Made by a program: the position numbers and the translations under genes. Shown here piece after piece: positions 1-8,030 of a stretch of 35,233 bases of DNA; within the stretch, counting starts at the first letter, position 1; each line of letters opens with the position of its first letter. Below the pieces are notes generated by a model that made no database searches, was not told the origin of the DNA, and saw only the letters and a program-made list of their open reading frames with translations. Origin of the DNA: Candidatus Sumerlaeia bacterium (lineage in GTDB: Bacteria > Sumerlaeota > Sumerlaeia > JABWBI01); assembly GCA_013360565.1 (NCBI GenBank), contig JABWBI010000009.1, positions 1-35,233 on the forward strand, given 5' to 3'.

Positions 1-1179
1 GCCGTCGATCACCTGACCTGGCGCACCGCGCTCGGCCTGTCGCTCGCCGCCTGGGTGGTGCTTGCCAGCCTGCGCCTGCTTGCCCGCCGCCTCGGCGAAT
101 CCTGCAAGATCGTCGACGCCGGGCTGGCCGGCGCCGAGGAGAGTGGCCTCGTCGAGCTCGGCGCCGTCCCGGCGGAGAAAGGCGGTGATGAGGGGGGCGG
201 CGCGCTCGGCGATAAACTCCTGCGTGGCGACGCGGTGGAGAGTGCGCTCGATGTCGAGCTGCTCCTGGAGGGCGTCGGCGAGGTGGCGTGGCTGGCGGTG
301 GCGCTGGGCCGGGTCACCGCTCATCGCACGGAGAACGACGCGGGCGAGATCCTCGCGGAGGGCGGGGTTCTGCTCCTGGGGCAGGTGGAAGTCGTCGAGT
401 TCGCCGGGGCGGAGGTCGGGGCGGACGGCGCGCTTGAGAGCGACGCGGGCGTCGCGGTGGTGGGCGCTCCAGGCGTCTCCGTAGGCGAAGGGCTCACGGG
501 CGGTGAGGGCGAAGTGGCAGATGCAGCCGAGGCTGTAGACGTCGGTGCGGTCGTCCTGGGCCTCGCCGGCGAGAAGCTCGGGGGCGGAGTAGACTTGGTC
601 GCCGCCGGCGAAAGGGGCGTCGCCCTCGCCGGGTTCGCCGAGGCGCGCCATGCCGAAGTCGGTGACCGTCGGGCGGTCGTGTTCGTCGAAGAGAATGTTG
701 TCGTGCTTGAGGTCGCGGTGGAGGACGCCCTGGCCGTGGCAGAAGCCGACGGTGCGGCAGACGCGGATGAGAATCTCAAGCCAGTGGATGATGTGCTGGG
801 GGTCGGCGGGGATCGGATTCTTGCCCGAGGCGGGGCGGATGCGGCTGAGGATCGAACCGCCGGGCAGGAGGGTCATTGCGTGCCAGAGCCGGTCCTCGCC
901 GCGGCCGTAGTTGTAGACCTCGACGATGTGGTCGTGGCGCAGGCGGCCGCAGGCGCGGATCTCGGTGCGGTGTCGCTCTTCGATCTCCTCGCGGGAGATG
1001 CCCATCTCGCGCATGACCTTGGAGATGGCGATGACCTTGAGGGCGACCCAGCGGCCGAGGCCGGGCTCCCAGGCGCGGTGGACGACGCTGAAGCCGCCGG
1101 TGCCCAGGGGTTTGGGGTCGAGCTCGTAGTCGATCTCCGAGCGCAGGTGGAGGGCCGAAGCGGGGATTGCGTTGTCCAT
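1..1179 (-). CDS. Serine/threonine protein kinase (C-terminus beyond left edge)
   Basis: Hanks-type Ser/Thr kinase that would phosphorylate cellular proteins. This reading frame is not in the ORF track because it has no stop inside the window; I read it from the minus strand. Visible motifs are the glycine loop LGTGGFSVV (about residues 25-33), the ATP-binding lysine in VALKV (K48), the catalytic loop HRDLKHDN (154-161), DFG (174-176) and the APE-like SAPELL. The kinase domain ends near residue 300. The start at 1179 has AGGGG five bases upstream and lies 59 bases after the penicillin-binding protein stop, so the two may be co-transcribed. There are 393 codons to the edge with no transmembrane segment seen. 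The last ~40 codons look less like coding sequence in this frame. The long plus-strand ORF 55-1254 is its antisense shadow. Confidence 0.9.
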   Translation of the reverse strand, partial: MDNAIPASALHLRSEIDYELDPKPLGTGGFSVVHRAWEPGLGRWVALKVIAISKVMREMGISREEIEERHRTEIRACGRLRHDHIVEVYNYGRGEDRLWHAMTLLPGGSILSRIRPASGKNPIPADPQHIIHWLEILIRVCRTVGFCHGQGVLHRDLKHDNILFDEHDRPTVTDFGMARLGEPGEGDAPFAGGDQVYSAPELLAGEAQDDRTDVYSLGCICHFALTAREPFAYGDAWSAHHRDARVALKRAVRPDLRPGELDDFHLPQEQNPALREDLARVVLRAMSGDPAQRHRQPRHLADALQEQLDIERTLHRVATQEFIAERAAPLITAFLRRDGAELDEATLLGAGQPGVDDLAGFAEAAGKQAQAGKHHPGGERQAERGAPGQVIDG

Positions 1180-1238
1180 GATACCCCTTGTCCCTCTTTT
1201 CACGCCGGTCTTCAACCGGGGAGTTCGGCGCGGGCGCG

Positions 1239-3866
1239 TCAGAGAACGGGGTAGTCAGCCGGCGGCTGGATGGGCGGAGGCGGCTGTGGCACGGGCTCCG
1301 GGGGCGGGGGCGTCTGGCCGGACGGCGTGCTGCCGGGCAAGCGATAGCCGCTTCCGAAGGGATTGGGACCGGTGCCGGGGTAGACTCGCGTGCGCGGATC
1401 GCCCGGGGCGGCGTAGCTGCTGCCGTAGGTGTACGACGAGCCGCCGTGGTAGCCGCCGCCGCAGCTGGCCGTGGGTTCGGTGCCGGCGACGAACGGCACC
1501 TGGGGGTAGACTTGGCCGCTGCCGCAGGTGCTGGACCAGAGCAGACCGGACTCCGAGCAGATGTCGCGGAAGACCAGTCCCTCGGGGATGGAGAACTCCA
1601 TGGCGAGGGGTTCGTTGGGGTGCGTCTCGCGCCAGAGGGGGATGGCGCGCTCGATGAAGTCAGCCCAGATGGGGCCGGCGACCTTGCCGCCGGTCATCTC
1701 GGGGCCGAGGGGTGTGTTGTCGTCGAATCCGACGCGCACGATCACGGTCCAGTCGGGGGTCATGCCACCGAACCAGGCGTCGATGTTGTTGGTCGTGGTG
1801 CCGGTCTTTCCGGCGATCTGGGGCATGCCTTCCTGGCCGAGGAGGACGTTGCCGATGGTGGTCTGGCCGGTGCCGGTGCGGACGGCTTGGCGCATCATGT
1901 GGACGACCTGGTAGGCGTGCTGGGGGCTGAGGACATCGGGCCGGGCCTCGATGCGGTTGGAGCGTGAGCGCGTGTCACTTCCCCATCCAGCGCGGGTGTT
2001 GGGCGGCGTCAGCTCGGTCCAGGCCCGGGGCCGGATGGCGCGCCCGCCGTTGGCGATCGTGGCATAGCCGCAGGCCAGCGAGAGGGGCGAGACGTCATGG
2101 ACACCCAGGCCGAGGTTGATGAAGTTGGGCACCTGCCAGCGGCGGGTGCGGTCGGCGAAGTCGAAGCGCTGGACGTAGTCGCGCGTGCGACTGACGCCGA
2201 TGCGGCGGGTCATGAGAACGGTGACGACGTTGCGCGAGTGCTCGAGCGCCTCGATGAGCGTCGTGTCGCCGAAGTAGCGATTCTCGTAGTTGACGGGGAC
2301 ATAGGGCTCACGGCCGCCGGTGTTGAACTCGACGCGTTGGTCGGTGAAGACGGTGGCGGGCGTCATGCCGTTCTCCATCGCCGCGGCGAAGGCGAAGGGC
2401 TTGAAGCACGAGCCCGGCTGGCGGCCGTCCTGGACAGCGCGGTTGTACTCGCTGTGGCTCCAGTCGGTGCCGCCGACGAGCGCAAGGACTTCGCCGGTGT
2501 CGTTGTCGAGGACGACCATCGCGCCCTCAATGCGGGGCCAGTTGGGCAGGCGCGCAGTGAAGCGGCCCGTGGCGGCGTCGATCTCCTCGATGACGACGTC
2601 GATGAGCTCGCCCGCGCGCAGGATGCGCTCGGGGCGGAAGAAGGGGACGGGGCTGGTGTAGGCGCACTCGCCGGCCGCGTCGCCGTGGCGCAGACGCAGG
2701 AGGTCCTCCTCGACGGCGGTGATGCGGACGAGCCGGCGCTGACCCACGCGCAGGCGCCAGCCGAGGCCCTCATCCGGGTCGTTCTCGGCGACGAGGCGCT
2801 GCTCCTTGCGCGCGTGCCACATCGCCTCGGCTGTCGCGAGACCTCCGGTGAGCACCTGCTCGGCGAGGCGCTGGAGGGGGAGGTCCATCGTCGACCGAAT
2901 CGTCCACCCCTGGCCGGAGAAGCCGCCGCGGCCGAACTCGGGGTCCTCGCGGATCTGACGTCGGACGAGGTCGACGAAGTAGGGGGCGAGGTTCTGACGG
3001 TCGGGCAGCGAGCTGACCATCATCCCCTCCGCGCGGGCGCTGAGGTACTCCTCCTCGGTGATGTAGTTGAGGTCCCTCATGTTGCGCAGGACGAGATTGC
3101 GGCGCCATGTGGAGTCGTCGGGCCCGAGGGGCTGGCCATTGGCGTCGCGGTAATAGCGGCGCCCCTGTTCCGCCCGCTGGCGGGCGTCGATGGGATTGAA
3201 GCGCTCGGGGATCTGCGTGAGGCCGGCGATCGTCGCGCACTGGGCGAGGGAGAGGTCCTGGACGTCGACGCCGAAGTAGTAGCGCGCGGCGGCCTGGACC
3301 CCGTAGACGCCGTTGCCCATGGGGATTTGGTTCAGATAGAACTCGAGGATCTGGTCCTTGACGTAGCGCGACTCGATCTGGAGGGCGGCGAGAGCCTCGC
3401 GGATCTTGCGCTCGATGTTGCGGTCGGTGCCGACGTCCTCGAGCGTCTTGCGGGCGAGTTGCATGGTGATCGTCGAGGCTCCGCGGACGATGCCCGCGCT
3501 GCGGAAGTTCCAGTAGGCCGAGACGAGGACATCCCAGGGGCTCACGCCGACGTGGTCGTAGAAGCGCTCGTCCTCGGCGGCGCGGAAGGCGTCGATGAGG
3601 TGGGTGGGGACCTCCTCGATCGGGACGAAGTCGCGGCGCTCGACGGAGTAGAACTCGGCCACGAGCGTGGCGCCGGTGCGGTCGTAGACCCGGGTGATCA
3701 GGCGAGGGGAGTAGTGCTCGAACTCGGGGAGGGGGGGAGACTCGCCGATGAGTGCCAGCAGGACGCCGGTCGCTGCGCCGGCCCCAGCGGCGACGATCAG
3801 GAGGAGAAGAAGCGTCAACCGCCCGAGCCACAGCCAAGGGCGGGAAGGGAACAGAGGACCGAGCAT
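1239..3866 (-). CDS. mrcA: Penicillin-binding protein 1A, bifunctional transglycosylase/transpeptidase
   Basis: Class A penicillin-binding protein of about 875 residues, anchored in the inner membrane with its catalytic domains in the periplasm, polymerising and cross-linking peptidoglycan. The short N-terminal cytoplasmic part is followed by one transmembrane helix (about residues 14-40). The GT51 transglycosylase carries EDERFYDHVG (catalytic Glu near 98), GASTITMQLARK and a YLNQIPMGNGVYG block. The transpeptidase carries SCFK (Ser near 485), SRN (near 544) and KTGT (near 687). The tail is rich in Gly, Ser, Tyr and then Pro. I chose ATG 3866 over the longer TTG-type ORF start at 3974 because GGAG lies five bases upstream and the upstream 36 codons do not resemble the family. 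It precedes the Ser/Thr kinase on the same strand; PBP/kinase pairs are common in envelope control, but a link here is inference. Confidence 0.95.
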   Translation of the reverse strand: MLGPLFPSRPWLWLGRLTLLLLLIVAAGAGAATGVLLALIGESPPLPEFEHYSPRLITRVYDRTGATLVAEFYSVERRDFVPIEEVPTHLIDAFRAAEDERFYDHVGVSPWDVLVSAYWNFRSAGIVRGASTITMQLARKTLEDVGTDRNIERKIREALAALQIESRYVKDQILEFYLNQIPMGNGVYGVQAAARYYFGVDVQDLSLAQCATIAGLTQIPERFNPIDARQRAEQGRRYYRDANGQPLGPDDSTWRRNLVLRNMRDLNYITEEEYLSARAEGMMVSSLPDRQNLAPYFVDLVRRQIREDPEFGRGGFSGQGWTIRSTMDLPLQRLAEQVLTGGLATAEAMWHARKEQRLVAENDPDEGLGWRLRVGQRRLVRITAVEEDLLRLRHGDAAGECAYTSPVPFFRPERILRAGELIDVVIEEIDAATGRFTARLPNWPRIEGAMVVLDNDTGEVLALVGGTDWSHSEYNRAVQDGRQPGSCFKPFAFAAAMENGMTPATVFTDQRVEFNTGGREPYVPVNYENRYFGDTTLIEALEHSRNVVTVLMTRRIGVSRTRDYVQRFDFADRTRRWQVPNFINLGLGVHDVSPLSLACGYATIANGGRAIRPRAWTELTPPNTRAGWGSDTRSRSNRIEARPDVLSPQHAYQVVHMMRQAVRTGTGQTTIGNVLLGQEGMPQIAGKTGTTTNNIDAWFGGMTPDWTVIVRVGFDDNTPLGPEMTGGKVAGPIWADFIERAIPLWRETHPNEPLAMEFSIPEGLVFRDICSESGLLWSSTCGSGQVYPQVPFVAGTEPTASCGGGYHGGSSYTYGSSYAAPGDPRTRVYPGTGPNPFGSGYRLPGSTPSGQTPPPPEPVPQPPPPIQPPADYPVL

Positions 3867-4030
3867 TGTGACTCCAGCGGACCTCCGCCGCCAGCCCGGT
3901 GTCAAGCCCGGACACAGATCACAGTTGACGACGCGCCATTTCGACTCGATGAGTTGCTCCCGGCAAGTCGCCACAGATCAGAGCGCCACGAGTCACACGC
4001 CTGAATTCGAAGACTCCCTGACCCCGCGTC

Positions 4031-4513
4031 ATGTTTGATACCATCCATGACTTTCTGTGGCGCTATCCGTGGCTGCTCTTCGTCGCGCTTCACCTGACGC
4101 TGGGGCGCACGGCCTCCATCAGCCAGGCGATCATCTTCAAGCTGGATCTGTGGATTGCCGCGCCGTTCGCTTTCTTCTGGGACTGTGTGCAGGTGCCGCT
4201 CTGGTGGTGGCTCTACAATGCAGTGTCCCGGCGAACGCTCCGGACAAAGGCGATGACCCAGTGGATCGAGCGGCGCGAGCAGCGTGCCGAGCATCGCCGC
4301 CTCTGGCAGCGATTCGGCGCACTCGGCAATGGCGGCGTCGTGCTGCTGGCCGCCCTGCCGTTCTGGGGATGCGGGATGTGGACGGCGACTCTGCTGGCCT
4401 GGAGCATGGGCTCGCGCCTGAGCCGGGCGTTTTGGTATCTCGCGCTCGGGGGCCTGCTGGGGCTGATGGCGATGATTGCCCTTGGCCTGGGCGTCAAGTC
4501 GGTGGTCACTTGA
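4031..4513 (+). CDS. Small multi-pass membrane protein, COG2426 / Sm_multidrug_ex-like
   Basis: 160-residue inner-membrane protein with hydrophobic stretches near residues 10-25, 38-62, 98-123 and 131-157. The C-terminal half (ALPFWGCGMWTATLLAWSMG followed by another helix) has the shape of the PF06695 'putative small multidrug export' family, where a P-x-P-G-x-G-x-W/Y-T-G-A-x-x-A pattern precedes a leucine-rich helix. Here the pattern is degenerate: P-F-W-G-C-G-M-W. The family name is historical and transport has not been shown, so I assign no substrate. The charged middle segment (RREQRAEHRRLWQR) is likely cytoplasmic. The ATG at 4031 lacks a clear Shine-Dalgarno sequence. It lies just upstream of dsbD on the same strand, 67 bases apart. 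Confidence 0.7.
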   Translation: MFDTIHDFLWRYPWLLFVALHLTLGRTASISQAIIFKLDLWIAAPFAFFWDCVQVPLWWWLYNAVSRRTLRTKAMTQWIERREQRAEHRRLWQRFGALGNGGVVLLAALPFWGCGMWTATLLAWSMGSRLSRAFWYLALGGLLGLMAMIALGLGVKSVVT

Positions 4514-4580
4514 GGGGATGGGTTCGGTTCTTGCCGCACCTCTCTCCGCGAGTGCCACCTTGTCGCGCTTTTCCCCGCCC

Positions 4581-6431
4581 ATGCCCCGACGCCTTGCTCT
4601 CCTCACCGTGCTTCCCCTCTGTGCCGGGCAGGCCCTCGCGGCCAATGCCATCGTCACGCTGAGTGCTTCCGCCGAGCCGGCCGTGGTGCCTCCGGGCAGC
4701 ACGTTCACGGTGGAGGTCTCCATGTCGATCGAGGACCCATGGCACGTGTACGGTCTGTATGCGGCCGGAGGGCCCGTGCCCACGAGCGTCGCTCTGGACG
4801 AAAGCCCAGGATTCGCGGCAGCGGGAGCCCCGTCGGAGCCCGAGCCGCACATGATCTATGACAATGGGTTCCAACTCGTCCTGCCGATGCACCCGGGGCG
4901 GCCCGTCTTCCGGCTGCCTGTGACGGTGTCTCCGGAAGTCCCCCCGGGTCAGCACACGCTCAGTGTCGAGGTGCGCTATCAGGCATGCAACGACACCACG
5001 TGCCTCCGGCCGGCGCGCGAGACGCTGGCGGTCTCCGTGACGATCGACCCCGCGGCGCCGATGCCCGAGCCGCCGGTCCAACTCGGTGCGGCGGTGCCAC
5101 CGCCCCCCCCATCCGCTGGCGCGCTGTCGCCCGACGAGGTGCGCCTGCGCGCCGAAATGCAGAGCGTGATGGAGCGCGGTCTCGCGGCTTTTCTCGTCTC
5201 CGCGGGTCTGTTCGGGTTTCTCTCACTGCTGACGCCGTGCGTGTTCCCCATGATTCCGATCACCGTCTCGCTCTTCGCGAAGCGCGGTGAGCGGGGCCAG
5301 GGGCGCCCGGTCGTCTCCGCGCTCGTCTACGGCGCGTCGATCGTCGGGACGTACACACTGCTGGGCCTGATCCTCGCCGTGACCTGGGGCGCTTCGGGGG
5401 CGCGGCAGATCGCCGCCGACCCCTGGATGAACATGGCCCTGGGGCTGCTCTTCGTGGTCCTGGCGCTGAGTCTCTTTGGGCTGTTCGAGATCCGGATGCC
5501 GGCGTGGATGCTGAACTGGGCGGGCCGGGGGCAGCAGCGGGGCGGGTATCTCGGCGTGATGTTCATGGGCCTGGCGTTCACGCTGACTTCCTTCACGTGC
5601 ACGGTCGCTTTCGCGGGATTCCTCTTGGCCCAGGCCGCTCAGGGGCACTGGCTCTGGCCCGGTCTCGGAATGCTGGTGTTCTCGGCCTGCTTCGCGCTGC
5701 CGTTCTTCCTCCTCGCCCTTTTTCCCCACTGGATCTCGCGCCTGCCCTCTTCGGGCGGCTGGCTGCACATCACCAAGGTGCTGATGGGCTTTCTCGAGAT
5801 CGCCGCGGCGCTGAAGTTCTTCTCGAATGCGGACCTCGTGTGGGACTGGGGTGTCCTCCGCAATGGCAGCGTGCTGGCGATGTGGACACTCATCGCGCTC
5901 GCGATGACGATCTACCTCGTGAACGCCCTGCGCGAGCGCCTGGCTCTGGGACGTAGTGGACTGGCCCTGGCCAGCGGAGCGCTGACCGTCACCCTGGCTG
6001 TCGGCCTCACGGGGGGGCCACTGCCGCTGTGGGTGGCGACGTATCTGCCGGAGATCGGCCACGATGACCTGACGTGGCACGAAGACCTGGAGTCCGCCTA
6101 TGCCGAGGCGCGGGAGACGGGACGGAACATCTTCGTGGATTTCACCGGATACACCTGCACGAACTGCCGCCAGATGGAGATCGAGGCCTTTCCGCACCCG
6201 GCGGTGAAACCGCTCTTGGAGGAGTACATCCGCGTCCGGCTCTACACCGACGATCTCCAGGAGGGAGACCGGTGGGCTGCGATTCAGGAGGAGCGCTTCG
6301 GAACGTCGGCGCTGCCATTCTATGCGTTGATCACGCCCGCGGATGAGATTCTGGATGTGCGAGCGGGCATGGTGAGGCCGCCGGAGGCCTTTGCGGAGTT
6401 TCTCCGGGCGGGTGTCGCCTCGGCCCGCTGA
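4581..6431 (+). CDS. dsbD: Thiol:disulfide interchange protein DsbD
   Basis: Inner-membrane reductase that passes electrons from cytoplasmic thioredoxin to periplasmic thiol proteins. About 616 residues in the standard three-part layout. A Sec signal peptide (MPRRLALLTVLPLCAGQALA) leads into a periplasmic DsbD-alpha domain (about 22-155) with the reactive pair C136 and C141 (ACNDTTC). A proline-rich linker follows, then an eight-helix core (about 200-490) with LTPCVFPM and TSFTCTVAFAG supplying the membrane cysteines. The C-terminal thioredoxin domain has CTNC (about 525-528). I chose ATG 4581, not the track's 4476, because it starts the signal peptide and avoids overlapping the upstream gene. 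No strong Shine-Dalgarno is visible; an in-frame TTG at 4560 is an alternative. All key cysteines are present. It converges on the small minus-strand gene with eight bases between stops. Confidence 0.95.
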   Translation: MPRRLALLTVLPLCAGQALAANAIVTLSASAEPAVVPPGSTFTVEVSMSIEDPWHVYGLYAAGGPVPTSVALDESPGFAAAGAPSEPEPHMIYDNGFQLVLPMHPGRPVFRLPVTVSPEVPPGQHTLSVEVRYQACNDTTCLRPARETLAVSVTIDPAAPMPEPPVQLGAAVPPPPPSAGALSPDEVRLRAEMQSVMERGLAAFLVSAGLFGFLSLLTPCVFPMIPITVSLFAKRGERGQGRPVVSALVYGASIVGTYTLLGLILAVTWGASGARQIAADPWMNMALGLLFVVLALSLFGLFEIRMPAWMLNWAGRGQQRGGYLGVMFMGLAFTLTSFTCTVAFAGFLLAQAAQGHWLWPGLGMLVFSACFALPFFLLALFPHWISRLPSSGGWLHITKVLMGFLEIAAALKFFSNADLVWDWGVLRNGSVLAMWTLIALAMTIYLVNALRERLALGRSGLALASGALTVTLAVGLTGGPLPLWVATYLPEIGHDDLTWHEDLESAYAEARETGRNIFVDFTGYTCTNCRQMEIEAFPHPAVKPLLEEYIRVRLYTDDLQEGDRWAAIQEERFGTSALPFYALITPADEILDVRAGMVRPPEAFAEFLRAGVASAR

Positions 6432-6439
6432 GATCTCTC

Positions 6440-6727
6440 TCAGCGCTGGGGCTGTGACCGCTGCATGTTGAAGACGCGCAGGCAGTGCTCGTAGATGTCC
6501 GTCGGCTCACGGTCGCTGCCGGGGAAGAGAGCGAAGAGCTGGTCACGCGCGCGCTGTACGCGGGGGTGATCCCCTGCCCGGAGGCCGGTCATGATCTCCT
6601 GCTCGAGCACGGCGACCTGGGCATTGCGCTCGGCGACATCGGCGTCGCTGCTGCTCTTGATCAGCCACGGCACGGCCATGAAGAGGGCCGCGCAGACGCA
6701 GGCGATGATCATCACTGTGCGGAACAT
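6440..6727 (-). CDS. Small membrane-anchored protein of unknown function
   Basis: 95-residue protein with a single N-terminal helix (FRTVMIIACVCAALFMAVPWLI) followed by a hydrophilic, probably periplasmic, helical region. I recognise no family. The ORF track extends it to 7069, but that extension is antisense shadow of the kinase; the real start is ATG 6727, with a near-perfect AGGAGG seven bases upstream. The start overlaps the end of the histidine kinase gene by 16 bases, so it is probably translationally coupled and the last gene of the HD-GYP/histidine kinase operon. Most of the tail (AQVAVLEQEIMTGLRAGDHP...) reads as amphipathic helix and could bind a partner. Confidence 0.75.
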   Translation of the reverse strand: MFRTVMIIACVCAALFMAVPWLIKSSSDADVAERNAQVAVLEQEIMTGLRAGDHPRVQRARDQLFALFPGSDREPTDIYEHCLRVFNMQRSQPQR

Positions 6728-8025
6728 GGGGCTGCCTCCTGTGAGGGGGTGCCGGAGTCCGGGAGCTGCGGGAGAATGAACCGGATCGTCGTTCCCCGCC
6801 CGGGCTCCGAGTCGATTTCGAGCGTGCCTCCGTGCTCCTCGAGGATCTTCTTCGTCACGGGCATGCCCAGACCCGTCCCCTTCGAGCCCTTGGTCGAGTA
6901 GAACGGGTCGAAGATCTGATCGAGCAGATGCGGGGGGATGCCACAGCCTGTGTCGGCGATCTCCAGGACGGTGTAGTCGTGCACGCCGTCGGTTTTGAAC
7001 ATCCGGTAGGCCGTCTCGCCCCGGTAGAGATGGAGCGCGCGGACGGTGACGCTTCCGCCCATCATGCATGCGTCGATCCCGTTGCCGACGACATTGAGGA
7101 GGCAGCGGAAGAACTGATCGGGATCGGCGAGGACGGGGGGAATATCTGGGGGCAGGTCGACCTCGAGTGACACCTGTGCTTCGGCCGCGCGCGTGGCGAG
7201 GGTGTCGAAGACCTCTTGGATGAGACTGTGCAGTTCGACGCCAGAGCGGATCGGCTTGCGCGCCTTCGAGAAGTCGAGCATGTCAAGGACGAGGAGCGAG
7301 ATGCGGTTGATGTTGCGCTTGAGCATCTCCCATCCGCGGTCCCGCATGGAGATGTCGGCCTCCTCGAAGGCCATCTCCACGAGAGCCATGCCCCCCTTGA
7401 CCCCTGTGAGGATGTTCTTGATGCAGTGAGAGATGCCCGAGACGGTCTGGCCGAGCGTCGCCAGGCGCGCCGTGTTGACCAGCTCGCTGTGGAGGCGCGC
7501 GTTCTCGATGGCCACGGCGGCCTGGCTGGCCATGATCTGAAGAACGCTGAGGTCGTCCGCGGTGAAGTGCTCGCCCCCCTCGGGACGGGTGACGTTGATT
7601 GTCCCGATCACGCGACCCTTGGCCTGGAGCGGCACGCACATGGAGCTGCGCATCGCACGGCCGGTCACAATCGACTCGAAGCGCGGGTCCGAGACAACCT
7701 TGTCGTCGAGCAGCACGGGCTCGGCATGCTCGATGACCCACTCGGCGATGGAGCCCCTTCGGGGGATGTAGCCGCGCTCGACGACCTCGCGGGGGAGGCC
7801 GCGGGAGGCGAGCATCTTCAGCTCGTCGCTCTCACGATCGATGAGCAGGATTGACCCCTGAGGGGCTTCGAGCTCGCGCGTCGTGAGATCGAGGATCAGC
7901 TCGAGGAGGGGCTGGAGCTCGAGGGTCGAGCTGATCGCCTGGCAGATGGCGAAGAGCGACGCGTTGATGCCCTCGGCCGGGGGGGGCGAAGGCACTTGAA
8001 GGTTCGGACTGGGCAAGGTGGCCAT
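6712..8025 (-). CDS. Soluble GAF-domain sensor histidine kinase
   Basis: 437-residue cytoplasmic histidine kinase with no transmembrane segment. A GAF sensor domain spans about residues 25-180. The dimerisation helix carries the phospho-acceptor in GISHCIKNIL (H200), preceded by ATLGQT as in NtrB-like kinases. The HATPase domain shows the N box (NVVGNGIDA), G1 (DTGCGI), the F box (FDPFYSTKG) and G2 (GTGLGM). No receiver domain is fused and no response regulator gene is in the window, so its partner must be elsewhere. It starts six bases after the stop of the HD-GYP gene, whose last codons carry a GAGG that could serve as ribosome binding site. The operon order suggests it links an intracellular signal to c-di-GMP turnover; that is inference. 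Confidence 0.93.
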   Translation of the reverse strand: MATLPSPNLQVPSPPPAEGINASLFAICQAISSTLELQPLLELILDLTTRELEAPQGSILLIDRESDELKMLASRGLPREVVERGYIPRRGSIAEWVIEHAEPVLLDDKVVSDPRFESIVTGRAMRSSMCVPLQAKGRVIGTINVTRPEGGEHFTADDLSVLQIMASQAAVAIENARLHSELVNTARLATLGQTVSGISHCIKNILTGVKGGMALVEMAFEEADISMRDRGWEMLKRNINRISLLVLDMLDFSKARKPIRSGVELHSLIQEVFDTLATRAAEAQVSLEVDLPPDIPPVLADPDQFFRCLLNVVGNGIDACMMGGSVTVRALHLYRGETAYRMFKTDGVHDYTVLEIADTGCGIPPHLLDQIFDPFYSTKGSKGTGLGMPVTKKILEEHGGTLEIDSEPGRGTTIRFILPQLPDSGTPSQEAAPCSAQ

Positions 8026-8030
8026 CTCGC

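Noticed and set aside
55-1254. 399-residue plus-strand ORF
   Set aside because: Codon-for-codon antisense of the Ser/Thr kinase; long antisense ORFs are expected in GC-rich genes, and the protein is a low-complexity Gly/Ala/Val/Glu sequence.
3913-3980. Direct repeat CACAGATCA, two copies 59 bases apart, in the gap upstream of the penicillin-binding protein
   Set aside because: A nine-base repeat within about 160 bases is expected by chance at a few per cent, and no other operator feature supports it.
2097-4004. 635-residue plus-strand ORF
   Set aside because: Antisense of the penicillin-binding protein, which has all catalytic motifs; the ORF has no recognisable domain.
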